Below, one piece after another: positions 13,338 to 23,457 of a DNA stretch of 35,940 nt. Origin of the DNA: Fluviicola sp. (lineage in GTDB: Bacteria; Bacteroidota; Bacteroidia; Flavobacteriales_D; Crocinitomicaceae). The position numbers and the translations under genes are program-made. The stretch spans positions 1 to 35,940 of the forward strand of contig JAIRJW010000064.1 in NCBI GenBank assembly GCA_031260455.1, in the 5' to 3' direction. The notes beneath the pieces are model-generated. The model saw only the letters and a list, made by a program, of their open reading frames with translations. It ran no database searches and was not told the DNA's origin. Positions within the stretch are counted from its first letter, which is position 1; every line of letters begins with the position of its first letter.

Positions 13338-16196
13338 CTAACGCTGATCTGATCTTAAGCCTTGTTTTCTTAATTTCTCCATGTGTTCCATCTCCATTTT
13401 CAAATATTTGGCCGTATGGGAAACATCCGTATATTTTTTGATGATTTCCTCCGGAGTTCCGGTGCAGACAATATTTCCCCCTCCACGGCCGCCTTCCGGC
13501 CCCACATCAATGATATGATCCGCTACTTTCACAATGTCGAGATTGTGTTCAATGACCAGCACGGTATTTCCTTCATCAACTAAACGCTGTAACATGGCAA
13601 TGAGCATGCGGATGTCTTCAAAATGAAGCCCTGTGCTTGGTTCATCCAGGATGTAAATCGTGTTTCCCGTTCCGCGTTTGGTCAGTTCACCAGCCAGCTT
13701 GATGCGCTGTGCTTCGCCACCACTCAGGGTAGTGGAAGGTTGCCCCAGTTTGATATAACCCAAACCAACCGAATTCAAGGTTTCCAGTACCCGGTGAATT
13801 TTCGGGATATTTTCGAAGAAACCAACCGCATCTTCAATCGTCATTTCCAGCACATCATTGATGGACTTTCCTTTAAAGCGCACTTCCAGCGTTTCCCGGT
13901 TGTAGCGCTTCCCGTTACAGGTTTCACATTCTACATACACATCTGGCAAGAAATTCATTTCGATTACTTTTAAACCGCCTCCGCGACAGGCATCGCAACG
14001 TCCGCCAGCCACGTTGAAGGAAAATCTTCCCGTTTTGTATCCGCGGATCTGGGCTTCCGGAAGCGATGCAAACAAACTCCGGATTTCAATGAAAACATTG
14101 GTATAAGTTACCGGGTTACTGCGCGGAGTTCGTCCAATCGGACTCTGATCGATTTCGATTACTTTATCCAGAAATTCCAATCCTTCGATTTTTTTGTAAG
14201 GCATTGGTTTTTTCACTCCGTTATAAATGTGTGCATTCAGAATCGGGTAAAGTGTGTGGTTGATCAACGTTGATTTTCCACTTCCCGAAACTCCCGTTAC
14301 GCACGTGAGAGTCCCCAATGGAATGCTCAGATCGACATTTTTCAGGTTGTTTCCTGAAGCTCCTTTCAGAACCAGTTTCTTCCCGTTGCCTTTTCTGCGT
14401 TTCTTCGGAATTTCGATTTCCAGTTCACCTTTCAGGTATTTGGTTGTGATCGAATCGTTTGAAATGAGTTCACCGAATGGTGCTGCGTTGACGATCTGTC
14501 CGCCGTGAACTCCGGCTCCCGGACCAATATCCACCACAAAATCGGCCGCTTCCATCATTTCGCGGTCGTGCTCCACTACAATCACGGAATTCCCGGTATC
14601 CCTCAATCGTTTTAAGGAATTAATCAGACGCGTATTGTCGCGTTGGTGCAGCCCGATACTTGGTTCATCCAGGATATAAAGCACGTTCATCAGTTCTGAA
14701 CCGATTTGAGTCGCCAGGCGAATCCGCTGTGCTTCACCACCCGACAAGCTGCGTGCGGAACGGTGCAGTGTCAGGTATTCCAGTCCGACTTCCAGGATAA
14801 AACGCACACGTGCACGGATTTCTTTCAGGATTTCCGTTCCGATCACCTGCTGCTCGTTACTTAGCGAATCTTCAATATTTTCAAGCCATTGAGCCAATTC
14901 CTGGATATCCAGTGTGGCTGCTTCACCCAGTGTTTTTTCATTGACTTTGAAATGCAGTGCTTCTTTTTTCAAACGTGCACCGTGGCATTCCGGACACATA
15001 ATTTTGTTCATGAAACTTTGTGCCCAGCGCTGAATTCCAGCCGTACTTTCTTCAGCATGACGCGCCATGAAGTTGCCAAGTCCTTCAAACTCGATACTGG
15101 TACCTTTCCCGCTTTGTTCCAAGCCTTCGTTTCCATTCAGGATCACGTGGATCAAATCATCCGGTAAATCTGCAATCGGCGTATTGATAGAGTAACCTTT
15201 CTGCTGCAAAAATGCTTCAATGCGCTCAAAGAACCAATTTCGCTTGTATTCGCCAATTGGGGCCAGACCACCTTTTTTAATGCTTAGTTTCGGGTTGGGA
15301 ATCACTTTATCCCGGTCGATTTCCGAAATTTCACCTAAACCTACACAGGTCGGGCAGGCACCGTAAGGAGAGTTAAAAGAAAACAAATTCGGTTCCGGTT
15401 CCGGATATGAAATTCCGGTGGTCGGGCACATGAGCAAACGGGAGAAATAACGCACCTGGCTGGTATCAAAATCCTGGATCATTATGCTTTTGCTGCCGTA
15501 CTTCATGGCAATGGTGATCGCATCATATAATCGTTTACGGTCGTCAGCTTTCACCTGGATCCGGTCGATGACAATTTCGATGTCGTGAATTTTATAGCGA
15601 TCCAGGCGCATGCCTTTTTCAATTTCCCGGATTTTGCCGTCAATGCGCACTTTCGAGTAACCCATTTTGGCAATTTGCTCGAATAATTCGCGGTAATGAC
15701 CTTTACGGCCTTTGATTTTGGGGGCAAGAATCAATACTTTTTTCCCGTCAAATTGTTCGATGATGAGGTCGGTGATCTGCTCGTCGGAATACTTCACCAT
15801 TTTTTCGCCGGTTTCATACGAGTAGGCCGTTCCAATCCGGGCGTAAAGCAAGCGCATGAAATCGTAAATTTCCGTAATGGTGCCAACCGTGGAACGCGGG
15901 CTGCGCGAAACAGTTTTTTGCTCAATGGAAATCACCGGGCTTAGTCCGTTGATTTTATCCACGTCCGGGCGTTCCATTCCGCCCAGAAACTGGCGGGCAT
16001 AAGACGAAAAAGTTTCGATGTACCGCCGTTGTCCTTCCGCAAATATCGTGTCGAAAGCCAGGGAGGATTTCCCGCTTCCGCTCAGTCCTGTAAAAACAAC
16101 TAATTTATCGCGCGGGATTTCCAGGTGGATATCCTTTAAATTGTGTTCTCTGGCTCCGTAGATTTCAATTGTTTTGTTTTGTTCGTCGAGACTCAT
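13338..16196 (-). CDS. uvrA: Excinuclease ABC subunit A
   Basis: The product is 952 residues, full length. It has two ABC ATPase halves: Walker [14 protein letters not shown] near residue 37 and [13 protein letters not shown] in the second half, with the [12 protein letters not shown] and [12 protein letters not shown] signatures and [28 protein letters not shown]alker B regions. Zinc-binding Cys pairs are visible ([26 protein letters not shown]...CETCNGKRY). It is the damage sensor of nucleotide excision repair, loading UvrB onto DNA. The start at 16196 ([23 protein letters not shown]) is as expected. The 16197-16403 spacer shows nothing recognisable. The accessory patch follows it downstream. 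Confidence 0.98.
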   Translation of the reverse strand: MSLDEQNKTIEIYGAREHNLKDIHLEIPRDKLVVFTGLSGSGKSSLAFDTIFAEGQRRYIETFSSYARQFLGGMERPDVDKINGLSPVISIEQKTVSRSPRSTVGTITEIYDFMRLLYARIGTAYSYETGEKMVKYSDEQITDLIIEQFDGKKVLILAPKIKGRKGHYRELFEQIAKMGYSKVRIDGKIREIEKGMRLDRYKIHDIEIVIDRIQVKADDRKRLYDAITIAMKYGSKSIMIQDFDTSQVRYFSRLLMCPTTGISYPEPEPNLFSFNSPYGACPTCVGLGEISEIDRDKVIPNPKLSIKKGGLAPIGEYKRNWFFERIEAFLQQKGYSINTPIADLPDDLIHVILNGNEGLEQSGKGTSIEFEGLGNFMARHAEESTAGIQRWAQSFMNKIMCPECHGARLKKEALHFKVNEKTLGEAATLDIQELAQWLENIEDSLSNEQQVIGTEILKEIRARVRFILEVGLEYLTLHRSARSLSGGEAQRIRLATQIGSELMNVLYILDEPSIGLHQRDNTRLINSLKRLRDTGNSVIVVEHDREMMEAADFVVDIGPGAGVHGGQIVNAAPFGELISNDSITTKYLKGELEIEIPKKRRKGNGKKLVLKGASGNNLKNVDLSIPLGTLTCVTGVSGSGKSTLINHTLYPILNAHIYNGVKKPMPYKKIEGLEFLDKVIEIDQSPIGRTPRSNPVTYTNVFIEIRSLFASLPEAQIRGYKTGRFSFNVAGGRCDACRGGGLKVIEMNFLPDVYVECETCNGKRYNRETLEVRFKGKSINDVLEMTIEDAVGFFENIPKIHRVLETLNSVGLGYIKLGQPSTTLSGGEAQRIKLAGELTKRGTGNTIYILDEPSTGLHFEDIRMLIAMLQRLVDEGNTVLVIEHNLDIVKVADHIIDVGPEGGRGGGNIVCTGTPEEIIKKYTDVSHTAKYLKMEMEHMEKLRKQGLRSDQR

Positions 16197-16403
16197 GTCA
16201 GAATGTATGATCTTAAAAATAGTATAAATTAAAGTGCCGTACTAAAAACAAGGGATGATGATTTCTAATTATTCAAAAGGTTGAAAGTATTTAAAAGTTC
16301 AAAATTCCATTGAATCTTTTCAACTCTTTGAACACAATTGCCCCGTTTTGTAACTAAGAAAATTTCAAATCGCCTGCCTGAACTTTAGAATAAAACATAA
16401 ATA

Positions 16404-17345
16404 TTAATTATAAGCATTGTAAGGTTTCAGATTCTCGGATGCTGAAGGCAAAACAAGCGTAAACTTTTGTCCCTCTCTGACAGTCAGCTTTGTTGTTTTC
16501 AGCCAGGGGTTTAATTTACGAAGAATTTTGATGTTAAAGCCCTGGTCACTGGCCCAATCTGCTAAATTCGGAATAGATCCCTCAACTGCCACTTTCTGAA
16601 TCCTGAAAGGTTCATACAATTCCATTTTCGAAGGATAATAACCGTAGGCTTCCGGGTTTTCATAGATCAGTTTGGCAGCAAGCAGGCGGAAAACATAGCG
16701 TCCGGTTTCACTATTCTGGTACGTGTCAAAATAATGCTCCGTTTCCTGCCATTTCATATCTTCCTGCACACCACCCACTCCACGGTTATAAGCTGCAGTG
16801 GTCATGACCCAGTCTTTCAGTACGGTGTTGGCATCTTTCAGGTATCGACATGCAGCGTGTGTGCTTTTTTCGATATCCAGGCGCTCATCGATCTCATTGT
16901 TCATTTCCAGGCCATACAACCTGGCAGTTTCTGGCATAAACTGCCAGAATCCTTGTGCCCCCACAGGAGAAACAGCTTGCAGCAGGTTGCTTTCAATGAT
17001 TGCCAGGTATTTGAAATCGTCCGGAACGCCTTCTTCCTTTAAGATTCGCTCAATTTCGGGAAAATAACGATTTGCCCGTTTCAAACAGCTGACCCAGCCG
17101 CTTTGATAGTAAGCCGTCATCAATACCTCGCGATCCAGACGTTCGCGCAGGTCTTCATCCTGCAAGTTGATGGTTGTTCCGGCAAATTCCATACTCTGAG
17201 GCAAATTGGGAAAAATCACAGCTGTCGAAGTAACGGTTTCTTTCGGATGCCCGGATTTGCGTAGTGGCACTTGTTTGTTTTCGCATGCTGCCAGGAGAAT
17301 AGTTAAAAGCAAAAAAGGGAAAATGTTGTTCATGTAATGCATCAT
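16404..17345 (-). CDS. Lytic murein transglycosylase lipoprotein (SLT/MltD-like)
   Basis: The product is 313 residues. The signal peptide ends in lipobox LAAC (Cys21), so it is a lipoprotein. The SLT domain is at about 105-210: GVPDDFKYLAIIESNL, where E118 is the catalytic Glu, then SPVGAQGFWQFMPETARLYGLEMN, and AAYNRGVGGVQ. It cleaves the MurNAc-GlcNAc bond, forming 1,6-anhydroMurNAc. The C-terminal part (NLADWASDQGFNIKILRKLNPWL) resembles a single degenerate LysM-like module. It lies 15 bases downstream of the WecA-like gene and probably belongs to the same transcript. Confidence 0.9.
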   Translation of the reverse strand: MMHYMNNIFPFLLLTILLAACENKQVPLRKSGHPKETVTSTAVIFPNLPQSMEFAGTTINLQDEDLRERLDREVLMTAYYQSGWVSCLKRANRYFPEIERILKEEGVPDDFKYLAIIESNLLQAVSPVGAQGFWQFMPETARLYGLEMNNEIDERLDIEKSTHAACRYLKDANTVLKDWVMTTAAYNRGVGGVQEDMKWQETEHYFDTYQNSETGRYVFRLLAAKLIYENPEAYGYYPSKMELYEPFRIQKVAVEGSIPNLADWASDQGFNIKILRKLNPWLKTTKLTVREGQKFTLVLPSASENLKPYNAYN

Positions 17346-17360
17346 TTGAGCGCCACAAAA

Positions 17361-18434
17361 TTACGGAATCTGCTTCTTGTGAATAAGTGTATTACGGTAT
17401 AAAACGAAAAATACTGCAAAAAAGTAGCTTGTCAGAAAGAATGCGATCCATGGATTGCCGGATTTGGCGAAAATGACTGACAGGATCGTTACCAGCATGG
17501 CCATAAAACCAATTCCCAGGAACACAATCCAAACCTGCCTGTCATTGAGTCCGGCATATACCAGATGGTGCGTTGTATGGTCTTTTCCTCCGATCATCGG
17601 AGATTTTCCTTTTCTCAGGCGATTGATCACAACTGTCAGCGTGTCGGTAATAGCAGGAGTGAAAGCAATGAGTGTGATTGCTCCTCCGGTCAGCGGATTT
17701 AAGCGGATATTATTCCCGATGTTCCACAATTCGTGAATGGAAAAAAAAGCAACAAATAAACCGATAAACTGGCTACCAGCATCTCCCATGAACACCTTCG
17801 AAGGATGAATGTTGTAGAACAGGAAACCGATCAGTGCACCGATCTGAATGAGCATGGTCAGTGCCCAGATATCCGTGTTCCAGCCAAAAAGAACAATATT
17901 ACTGACCAGGCAGGAAATCAGGATGAACAGGGAAATGGTTCCGGTGATTCCATCCATGTTGTCAAGCATATTCAGTGAGTTCATAATCCCAACCACCCAA
18001 ATGATAGTCAGTACCACGTTAATCCAGTGAATGGATGTGATTTCAATGAGGTTATGGGTAAGTACGAGAATCACACCGCATAAAATCTGGATAAGCAATT
18101 TCATGAAGGGTTTGGTATTGTAGGCATCGTCTGCCAGTCCCATGATGAAAGAAATGGTCCCGGCGGTCAGAAGCCCCACAAAAGGCCTGTTCTGAAAGAG
18201 GTTTTCCGTATTGAAAATAACGGAGTAAGCAATCATTCCGAAAAAAAAAGCAATGAAAAACCCGATTCCTCCCAGGGAAGGTTTGGATTCGTTTGCCCAG
18301 CGAATAGTGACATCGTTTTTGTTCCGGATCCCGAGACTTTGCGAAAAACGCAAAAGCAGCCCGTTGGAAATGTAACTCATCATGATTCCGACAATCATGA
18401 ACCCCAAAAAAGCCAAAGTTATTTCAAGAGTCAT
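17361..18434 (-). CDS. WecA/TagO-like polyprenyl-phosphate HexNAc-1-phosphate transferase (GT4 phosphotransferase of the MraY/WecA family)
   Basis: The product is 357 residues with about ten hydrophobic helices. Active-site landmarks of the MraY/WecA superfamily are present: D102-D103 in GLADDAYNTKP, D158-N-M-D161-G, D218 in FMGDAGSQFIG, and the cytoplasmic H286-T-T-H289-H motif (KDHTTHHL) typical of WecA rather than MraY. It would move a HexNAc-1-phosphate from the UDP-sugar to undecaprenyl phosphate at the inner membrane, starting O-antigen/capsule repeat-unit synthesis. Position next to rfbC, Wzc and Wza supports this. The exact sugar cannot be read from sequence. Confidence 0.9.
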   Translation of the reverse strand: MTLEITLAFLGFMIVGIMMSYISNGLLLRFSQSLGIRNKNDVTIRWANESKPSLGGIGFFIAFFFGMIAYSVIFNTENLFQNRPFVGLLTAGTISFIMGLADDAYNTKPFMKLLIQILCGVILVLTHNLIEITSIHWINVVLTIIWVVGIMNSLNMLDNMDGITGTISLFILISCLVSNIVLFGWNTDIWALTMLIQIGALIGFLFYNIHPSKVFMGDAGSQFIGLFVAFFSIHELWNIGNNIRLNPLTGGAITLIAFTPAITDTLTVVINRLRKGKSPMIGGKDHTTHHLVYAGLNDRQVWIVFLGIGFMAMLVTILSVIFAKSGNPWIAFFLTSYFFAVFFVLYRNTLIHKKQIP

Positions 18435-18440
18435 ACAAAA

Positions 18441-18989
18441 CTATACAAATGGAGTGTTAAAGTCTGCCAGAAGCTGCCCCAGCTGGTCTTTAGCGGAAAG
18501 AACAGGATCTTTCATGCCCCATTGAATATGTAATGCAGGGTCATTCCAAAGGATGCTTCCTTCACTGGAAGGATGATACCAGTTCGTACACTTGTATTGA
18601 AAGATCGTGTCATCTTCAAGTGTTGCGAAACCATGCGCGAACCCTTCAGGGATGTAGGCCTGCAGTTTGTTTTCTTCACTCAGAACAAATGACACATGTT
18701 GTCCGTAAGTGGGAGAGTTTTTACGAATATCAAGTGCCACATCCATGACACTTCCCTTTACGACGCGAACCAGTTTCCCCTGTGCGTGAGGAGGAGCCTG
18801 AAAATGCAGGCCGCGGAGCACTCCTTTTGCTGATTTCGATTCATTGTCCTGAACAAAACGGATATCCGCCCCGACAAATTCATTGAATTTTTGCTGCTGG
18901 AACGATTCGAAAAAATAACCACGTTCATCACCAAACAGAGTGGGTCTTATCAGTATAACATCAGCAATTGCTGTACGTTCAAAATTCAT
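18441..18989 (-). CDS. rfbC: dTDP-4-dehydrorhamnose 3,5-epimerase
   Basis: The product is 182 residues, the usual length. The cupin landmarks are all there: FGDERGYFFESF (about 19-30), FVQDNESKSAKGVLRGLHFQ with catalytic base H62, GKLVRVVKGSVMDVALDIRK, and the YIPEGFAHGFATLEDDTIFQYKCTNWY stretch carrying the active-site Tyr. It epimerises dTDP-4-keto-6-deoxyglucose at C3 and C5 in dTDP-L-rhamnose synthesis. The other rml genes (rfbA, B, D) are not in the window. It lies 4 bases after the Wzc-like gene and 6 before the WecA-like gene, so it is in the same operon. Confidence 0.95.
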   Translation of the reverse strand: MNFERTAIADVILIRPTLFGDERGYFFESFQQQKFNEFVGADIRFVQDNESKSAKGVLRGLHFQAPPHAQGKLVRVVKGSVMDVALDIRKNSPTYGQHVSFVLSEENKLQAYIPEGFAHGFATLEDDTIFQYKCTNWYHPSSEGSILWNDPALHIQWGMKDPVLSAKDQLGQLLADFNTPFV

Positions 18990-18993
18990 TTAA

Positions 18994-21345
18994 TTACTTT
19001 TTTTTCTTCTTATCCTTTTCGTCATAATAGTTATATCCATAGCTGTAGCCATAACCATAACCGTATTTTCCTTTAAATACTTTTGTTCCGTTCAGGATGA
19101 CATTCAGATGACTGATCTGGTTCATGTCAAACAATTCGCGTACCCTGCCTGCAAAGATGCGTTTCGAATAGTGAGCTTTGAAGATATAAATCGGCACATC
19201 GGCTTTTGCCAGGATTTGGACTCCATCTGTCACCAGTCCTACAGGCGGGCTGTCAATAATTACAACATCGTACCTGGATTTCAGTGCTTCCAGGATTTCC
19301 AGGAACGAATCACTTAAAATCAGTTCGGAAGGATTCGGAGGAATGGGACCGGCACTGATGAAATCCAGGTTTTCAATCTCTGATTTGCGGATGCACTCGT
19401 CGAGTGTGCTCTGTTTGACAATCAGGTTAGTGATTCCTTTTTCATTCGAAATGTTCAGCCCGAGGTGAACTTTTGGTTTGCGCAGATCCAGGTCTATCAC
19501 GATTGTCTTTTTACCGGATAAAGCAATGATTCCCGCCAGGTTCAAAGCAACAAAAGTTTTTCCTTCACCCGAAATAGAAGAGGAAATTGCGATGACCCGA
19601 ACATTCGAATTAACAAAACTCAGGTTGGTACGGATGTTTCGCATGGATTCCGCCAGGATGGATTTGGGGCTGTTGTGAACCAATAACTGGCTGTATTCCA
19701 TACTTTCTTTCAGCAATGGAATGTTCCCCAGAATGGTTACTTTCTCCGGCAACAGGTGTTTCAGGTCTTCGACTGTATTTATTTCGTTGAATGTAATGTA
19801 CTTGAAAAACAAAAAGGCAAATCCGGAAACAAACCCGATAAAGATAAAGCCTGCATATACCAGTTTCCTGTTTGGGCTAACTGGTGCAAAGTTCAATGAT
19901 GCTTCATTCAATATGCGGTTGTTGGATGTGTAACCAGCATTGGAAATGGAGTACATGACTTTCTTTTCCGTCAGAAGCGTATAGTATTTTTCATTCAGAT
20001 CCTGAAGGGATTTCAGGCGGTTATATTCCATTTTTTTCTGTGGGATCTTCAGGTATTCACCTTCTATCGTCCCGATTTTTTCACGAATGATCTTTGCCTG
20101 TTCCAGGATGCGCTCCTGAATTACTTCAACACTTCGCCGGATGGATTGAATCTTTGACTGAATGCGCAAATTCAGGTTTTTCAATTCGGAATTGTTTTCC
20201 GATACACTGGTCAACAGCTCTTCTTTTCTTTCCAGAAGCAGATTCAGATCAGTGATTTGTTTCGTCAGAGACGCTTCGAAACTTTTTCCGAGCATTTCAG
20301 GAATCAGACGGTAAATATCCAGTCGGTTCGGCTCCGATTTTAATTTGGAGTTAACCGTTTTAAGCGTTGTCAGCTCATTTTCCAGGTCAAACAGTAAGTT
20401 CTGGTATTTGTCGATATCCTGAGACAGGTTTTCGCCTTCGTTTTCCGGATCACCAAGGTGACTTTTTCGCTGAAAACTGGTCAGGCTGTCCTTGGAATCT
20501 TTTAACTCTCCGGCAATTGAATCTAATTGTAACTGAATGAAATTTAGTATGTTATCTGCACTTTTTCGCTTCATTTCTTCATCATAACTGAAGAATGTCT
20601 TTGTAACGGATTGAAGAATATCCCGGCATAATTCCGGATTGTTTCCGTTATACCTCAGTTCGATGGTTTTCGCACTGGCGTCCATCGGGTTTACCTGGAG
20701 ATTTGCTCTCAGGCGGGAGGCTAAAGTTTTTTGATTGTTGAACGTGAAATAAAGCTCATTGGATTCGTCATTTTGTTTTAAAATATCCCAGTTTTCGACC
20801 TTAAAACCGATTTCGAAATGTTTGGTTTTAATAGTTTTATTGATTTCGGATGTAACCGAATAAGTCTGATTGTTGTGTACATACCACAGTTTAACCCGGT
20901 GATCGTTCATCGTTTCGATCCAGATCGGTATATCACAAAGACTGCTGTCACTCAGGCTGTATGGTAAAATAGTGAAGCTGCTCTGGTGGTATTTTTCTTC
21001 GGTAAGAATTTTCCCTTTAGAAAAAATGGATACGTTCATATTCATCCGGGAAATGGCCATTTCAAATAAAAGCTGGGAACGGAGCAATTCAATTTCAGTA
21101 GAAATGTCATTTCGCTTATTGATATTGTCGATTTCAAGCAATTCCTTTCCCTGGTCTTTTTCCGCCAGCTGGATCAGCATGCTGGAATCATAGACAGGCT
21201 TGGTATACCGGAGATAGAAAAAAGCAATGCTCATGAAGAACAGGATCAAGATCAATACCCACCACCAATAACGGCGCAGGACTACATTCACAATGATGGG
21301 ATTGTAATCTTTGTTGATGAAAAGGGATGAGTTCGGATTATTCAC
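18994..21345 (-). CDS. Wzc-like polysaccharide co-polymerase / tyrosine autokinase
   Basis: The product is 783 residues. TM1 is at about 28-48 (WWWVLILILFFMSIAFFYL) and is followed by a Wzz-type domain. A long periplasmic coiled coil spans about 255-430. The P-rich GNVR-like segment APVSPNRK precedes TM2 at about 500-520. The cytoplasmic BY-kinase has Walker A SGEGKT (K596), Walker A' VIDLDLRKP and Walker B VVIIDSPP. The C-terminal tail has eight Tyr in about 17 residues (KYGYGYGYSYGYNYYDE) and ends in a Lys run; in Wzc such tails are autophosphorylated to control export and chain length. It sits 1 base after the Wza-like gene and is the export engine of the surface polysaccharide. Confidence 0.93.
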   Translation of the reverse strand: MNNPNSSLFINKDYNPIIVNVVLRRYWWWVLILILFFMSIAFFYLRYTKPVYDSSMLIQLAEKDQGKELLEIDNINKRNDISTEIELLRSQLLFEMAISRMNMNVSIFSKGKILTEEKYHQSSFTILPYSLSDSSLCDIPIWIETMNDHRVKLWYVHNNQTYSVTSEINKTIKTKHFEIGFKVENWDILKQNDESNELYFTFNNQKTLASRLRANLQVNPMDASAKTIELRYNGNNPELCRDILQSVTKTFFSYDEEMKRKSADNILNFIQLQLDSIAGELKDSKDSLTSFQRKSHLGDPENEGENLSQDIDKYQNLLFDLENELTTLKTVNSKLKSEPNRLDIYRLIPEMLGKSFEASLTKQITDLNLLLERKEELLTSVSENNSELKNLNLRIQSKIQSIRRSVEVIQERILEQAKIIREKIGTIEGEYLKIPQKKMEYNRLKSLQDLNEKYYTLLTEKKVMYSISNAGYTSNNRILNEASLNFAPVSPNRKLVYAGFIFIGFVSGFAFLFFKYITFNEINTVEDLKHLLPEKVTILGNIPLLKESMEYSQLLVHNSPKSILAESMRNIRTNLSFVNSNVRVIAISSSISGEGKTFVALNLAGIIALSGKKTIVIDLDLRKPKVHLGLNISNEKGITNLIVKQSTLDECIRKSEIENLDFISAGPIPPNPSELILSDSFLEILEALKSRYDVVIIDSPPVGLVTDGVQILAKADVPIYIFKAHYSKRIFAGRVRELFDMNQISHLNVILNGTKVFKGKYGYGYGYSYGYNYYDEKDKKKKK

Positions 21346-21346
21346 G

Positions 21347-22135
21347 TTACTTCAGCGTTGAAAATACGGTAATGATGACTAATGTACTTGAAATGACGGC
21401 GACAACAGGCACCACCATTTTTAATGCTTCCTGGCCAACCTGTTCTTTCGGTTCAATATAAATATAATCATTTGCCTGGACAATCATGTCAACATATTGA
21501 AGTCCTTCGATTTTGGAGAGGTCTACCACGTACATGGTTCGCACTCCTTTTTCGATCCGCATAATCTTGACTTTGCTGGCTTTTCCTCTTTCTGCAATTC
21601 CACCTGCAAGGGCAATGGCTTCCATGAGTGTCGTGTTGTTATTCTGAAGCGGGATTACTTTGGCCGCACTTCCGTTTCCAGGGAAGACAATCACCCGCTG
21701 GTTGGTCAGTTTTACCTGAACAAAGGGTTTGTTGTATCCGTTTTTCTGTTCAAATAATTTCGCCAGCGTATCTTCACATTCCTTCACACTCAGTCCGGAA
21801 ATCCTGATTGCACCGAGAATCGGCAAATCGGCAGTTCCATCTGTTCGAACCACGTATTCGATCTCTGCTTTCTCAACAGCTTCTTTACTCATACCTGCCA
21901 TTTCATTCACAATGCGTTCTCCTTCGTTAGTATAAAGCATGAATGTGAATTTATCGTCTTTGGAAATTTTATATTCAGAAGCAGGTTTCATGGGAATACT
22001 GTCACTGATTTCTTTCACTCCTTTTGGCGTCCGGAACATCAGGTTGCTGTTAATCCCGCAGGATTGTAACAGGAACAAAGCAACAAACACCGTGAATAAT
22101 AACCCTTTATTTCGCATTTTTTCCGCTCTTTTCAA
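21347..22135 (-). CDS. Wza-like polysaccharide export lipoprotein (Poly_export/SLBB)
   Basis: The product is 262 residues from M1, or 256 from M7 at 22117; both keep the signal peptide and lipobox LQSC (Cys26 by the longer numbering). The Poly_export domain is at about 50-135 (YKISKDDKFTFMLY, VRTDGTADLPILGAIRISGLSVKECEDTL). An SLBB domain follows (VIVFPGNGSAAKVIPL, TLMEAIALAGG), with NDYIYIEP near 220. A hydrophobic C-terminal helix (VVPVVAVISSTLVIITVF) could cross the outer membrane as in Wza. It forms the outer-membrane channel paired with the Wzc-like protein encoded next. The start overlaps the end of the glycosyltransferase gene. Confidence 0.92.
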   Translation of the reverse strand: MKRAEKMRNKGLLFTVFVALFLLQSCGINSNLMFRTPKGVKEISDSIPMKPASEYKISKDDKFTFMLYTNEGERIVNEMAGMSKEAVEKAEIEYVVRTDGTADLPILGAIRISGLSVKECEDTLAKLFEQKNGYNKPFVQVKLTNQRVIVFPGNGSAAKVIPLQNNNTTLMEAIALAGGIAERGKASKVKIMRIEKGVRTMYVVDLSKIEGLQYVDMIVQANDYIYIEPKEQVGQEALKMVVPVVAVISSTLVIITVFSTLK

Positions 22136-23285
22136 TTAATTCCGCATAGTAATTTTCCATATTTCGCACCAACGTGGTGTAATGGAATTTATCTCTTACG
22201 AAGTTCTGGCCATTTTGTGACATTTTTGTGCGAATTTCTTCATTTTGAATAAGTAATTGCAACTTTTCACTGAACGCGGACACTGCCCCTTTCGGAATAA
22301 CATAACCCGTTTCACCTTCTCTTAAAATATCCCTTACGCCACCCACATCGGTTGAAATAACAGGAATTCCGCTTGCCTGTGCCTCGATTAAGCTAACCGG
22401 CGTACCTTCATTGTCGGAACTAAGGCAAATGATATCCATACCAGCATTAAATGTGGCAATGTCTTTGATCCAGCCCGTCAATTCAATTTGAAGTCCGTAT
22501 GTTTTTCTCAGTGTTTCTGCTCTTTTCTCTATAGCTTCCCGTTCCTGTCCGTTACCTACGATAAAATAACGTGCTTTGACTCCGTTCTTTGCAGCTGCTT
22601 CAAGTACGTCTAAAAACAGCTGGTGGTTTTTGATTGGAGCTAATCGTCCCACAATGGCTACGGCTACTTCGTTTTCAGCAATATTCCAGGCATTTCGGGT
22701 TTGCACCCGTTTTTCAGTACGGTTTTCCTGGAATTTGCTTAGATCAAAGCCCAGAGGAATAACCCGGATTTTCTCCGGTTTGCAGATCCGGTGCGTTTGG
22801 CTCAGTTCCTCTTTCTGAATCGGGCTGAGGGCAATAATTCCAGTTGAAAATTGTGCCAGTCGTCGTTCAATGGTTTTGTAAATCAGTGTTTTTGCTTTTC
22901 CGAAGTAAGAATGAAAAACATGCCCGTGAAAGGTGTGCACAATCACCGGAACACCACATGCTTTGGCTGCTTTCCGACCCAGAGCGCCAGCTTTTGCTGC
23001 GTGCGTGTGTACAATTTCCGGTTGAAATTCTTGAATAATCTGTTTGATTTTCCGGTAGGCTTCGCGGTCCGATTTAAAACTCGGAATGCGCTTCATTTCC
23101 GGGATTAGCAAGGGTTTCACGCCATAGCTTTCGAGGATATGCAGGGAATCGGATTCATCTGCTTCGGGCAAGCCACCCACCAACAGCGTTTCATAGTCTT
23201 CCGAAATGAATTTCGTTAGGAAAACAGCATTGTAGGTGGGGCCACCAATATTAAACCGATTAATGATTCTGAGTACTTTTGGCAT
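22107..23285 (-). CDS. GT4-family glycosyltransferase (GT-B fold)
   Basis: The product is 392 residues. It starts MPKVLRIINRFNIGGPTYNA, the usual donor-independent N-terminal domain with a GG loop, followed by PEIVHTHAAKAGALGRKAA and VHTFHGHVFHSYFG. The C-terminal GT1/GT4 domain has VAIVGRLAPIKNHQLFLDV, FIVGNGQ, and the EX7E motif E293-GTPVSLI-E301 with ASGIPVISTDVGGV. It is a retaining glycosyltransferase adding a sugar to the lipid-linked polysaccharide repeat; the specificity is unknown. It is the first gene of the minus-strand polysaccharide operon, with a promoter candidate about 35 bases upstream. Confidence 0.92.
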   Translation of the reverse strand: MPKVLRIINRFNIGGPTYNAVFLTKFISEDYETLLVGGLPEADESDSLHILESYGVKPLLIPEMKRIPSFKSDREAYRKIKQIIQEFQPEIVHTHAAKAGALGRKAAKACGVPVIVHTFHGHVFHSYFGKAKTLIYKTIERRLAQFSTGIIALSPIQKEELSQTHRICKPEKIRVIPLGFDLSKFQENRTEKRVQTRNAWNIAENEVAVAIVGRLAPIKNHQLFLDVLEAAAKNGVKARYFIVGNGQEREAIEKRAETLRKTYGLQIELTGWIKDIATFNAGMDIICLSSDNEGTPVSLIEAQASGIPVISTDVGGVRDILREGETGYVIPKGAVSAFSEKLQLLIQNEEIRTKMSQNGQNFVRDKFHYTTLVRNMENYYAELIEKSGKNAK

Positions 23286-23319
23286 GCGTTTTCCCCTATA
23301 CCGGATGTTAAAATTCAGT

Positions 23320-23327
23320 CAAAATTA
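23320..23327 (-). promoter_or_regulatory. Candidate promoter of the polysaccharide operon (TAATTTTG)
   Basis: On the minus strand TAATTTTG at 23327-23320 matches TAnnTTTG, placing transcription start near 23313, about 28 bases before the GT4 ATG. No clear -33 TTG is seen at the expected distance, so confidence is limited. Confidence 0.4.
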
Positions 23328-23457
23328 AAGATAAATAAACTAAAACTTATGTAAAATGATAAATAGAAGTACCCGAATAGAAACTTTCCCGGGAGAACTG
23401 TTCAAAAGTTTTTACAGGGCAAGACTTTTGCACAGAGAGAATAAGGAACTTTAGAAT

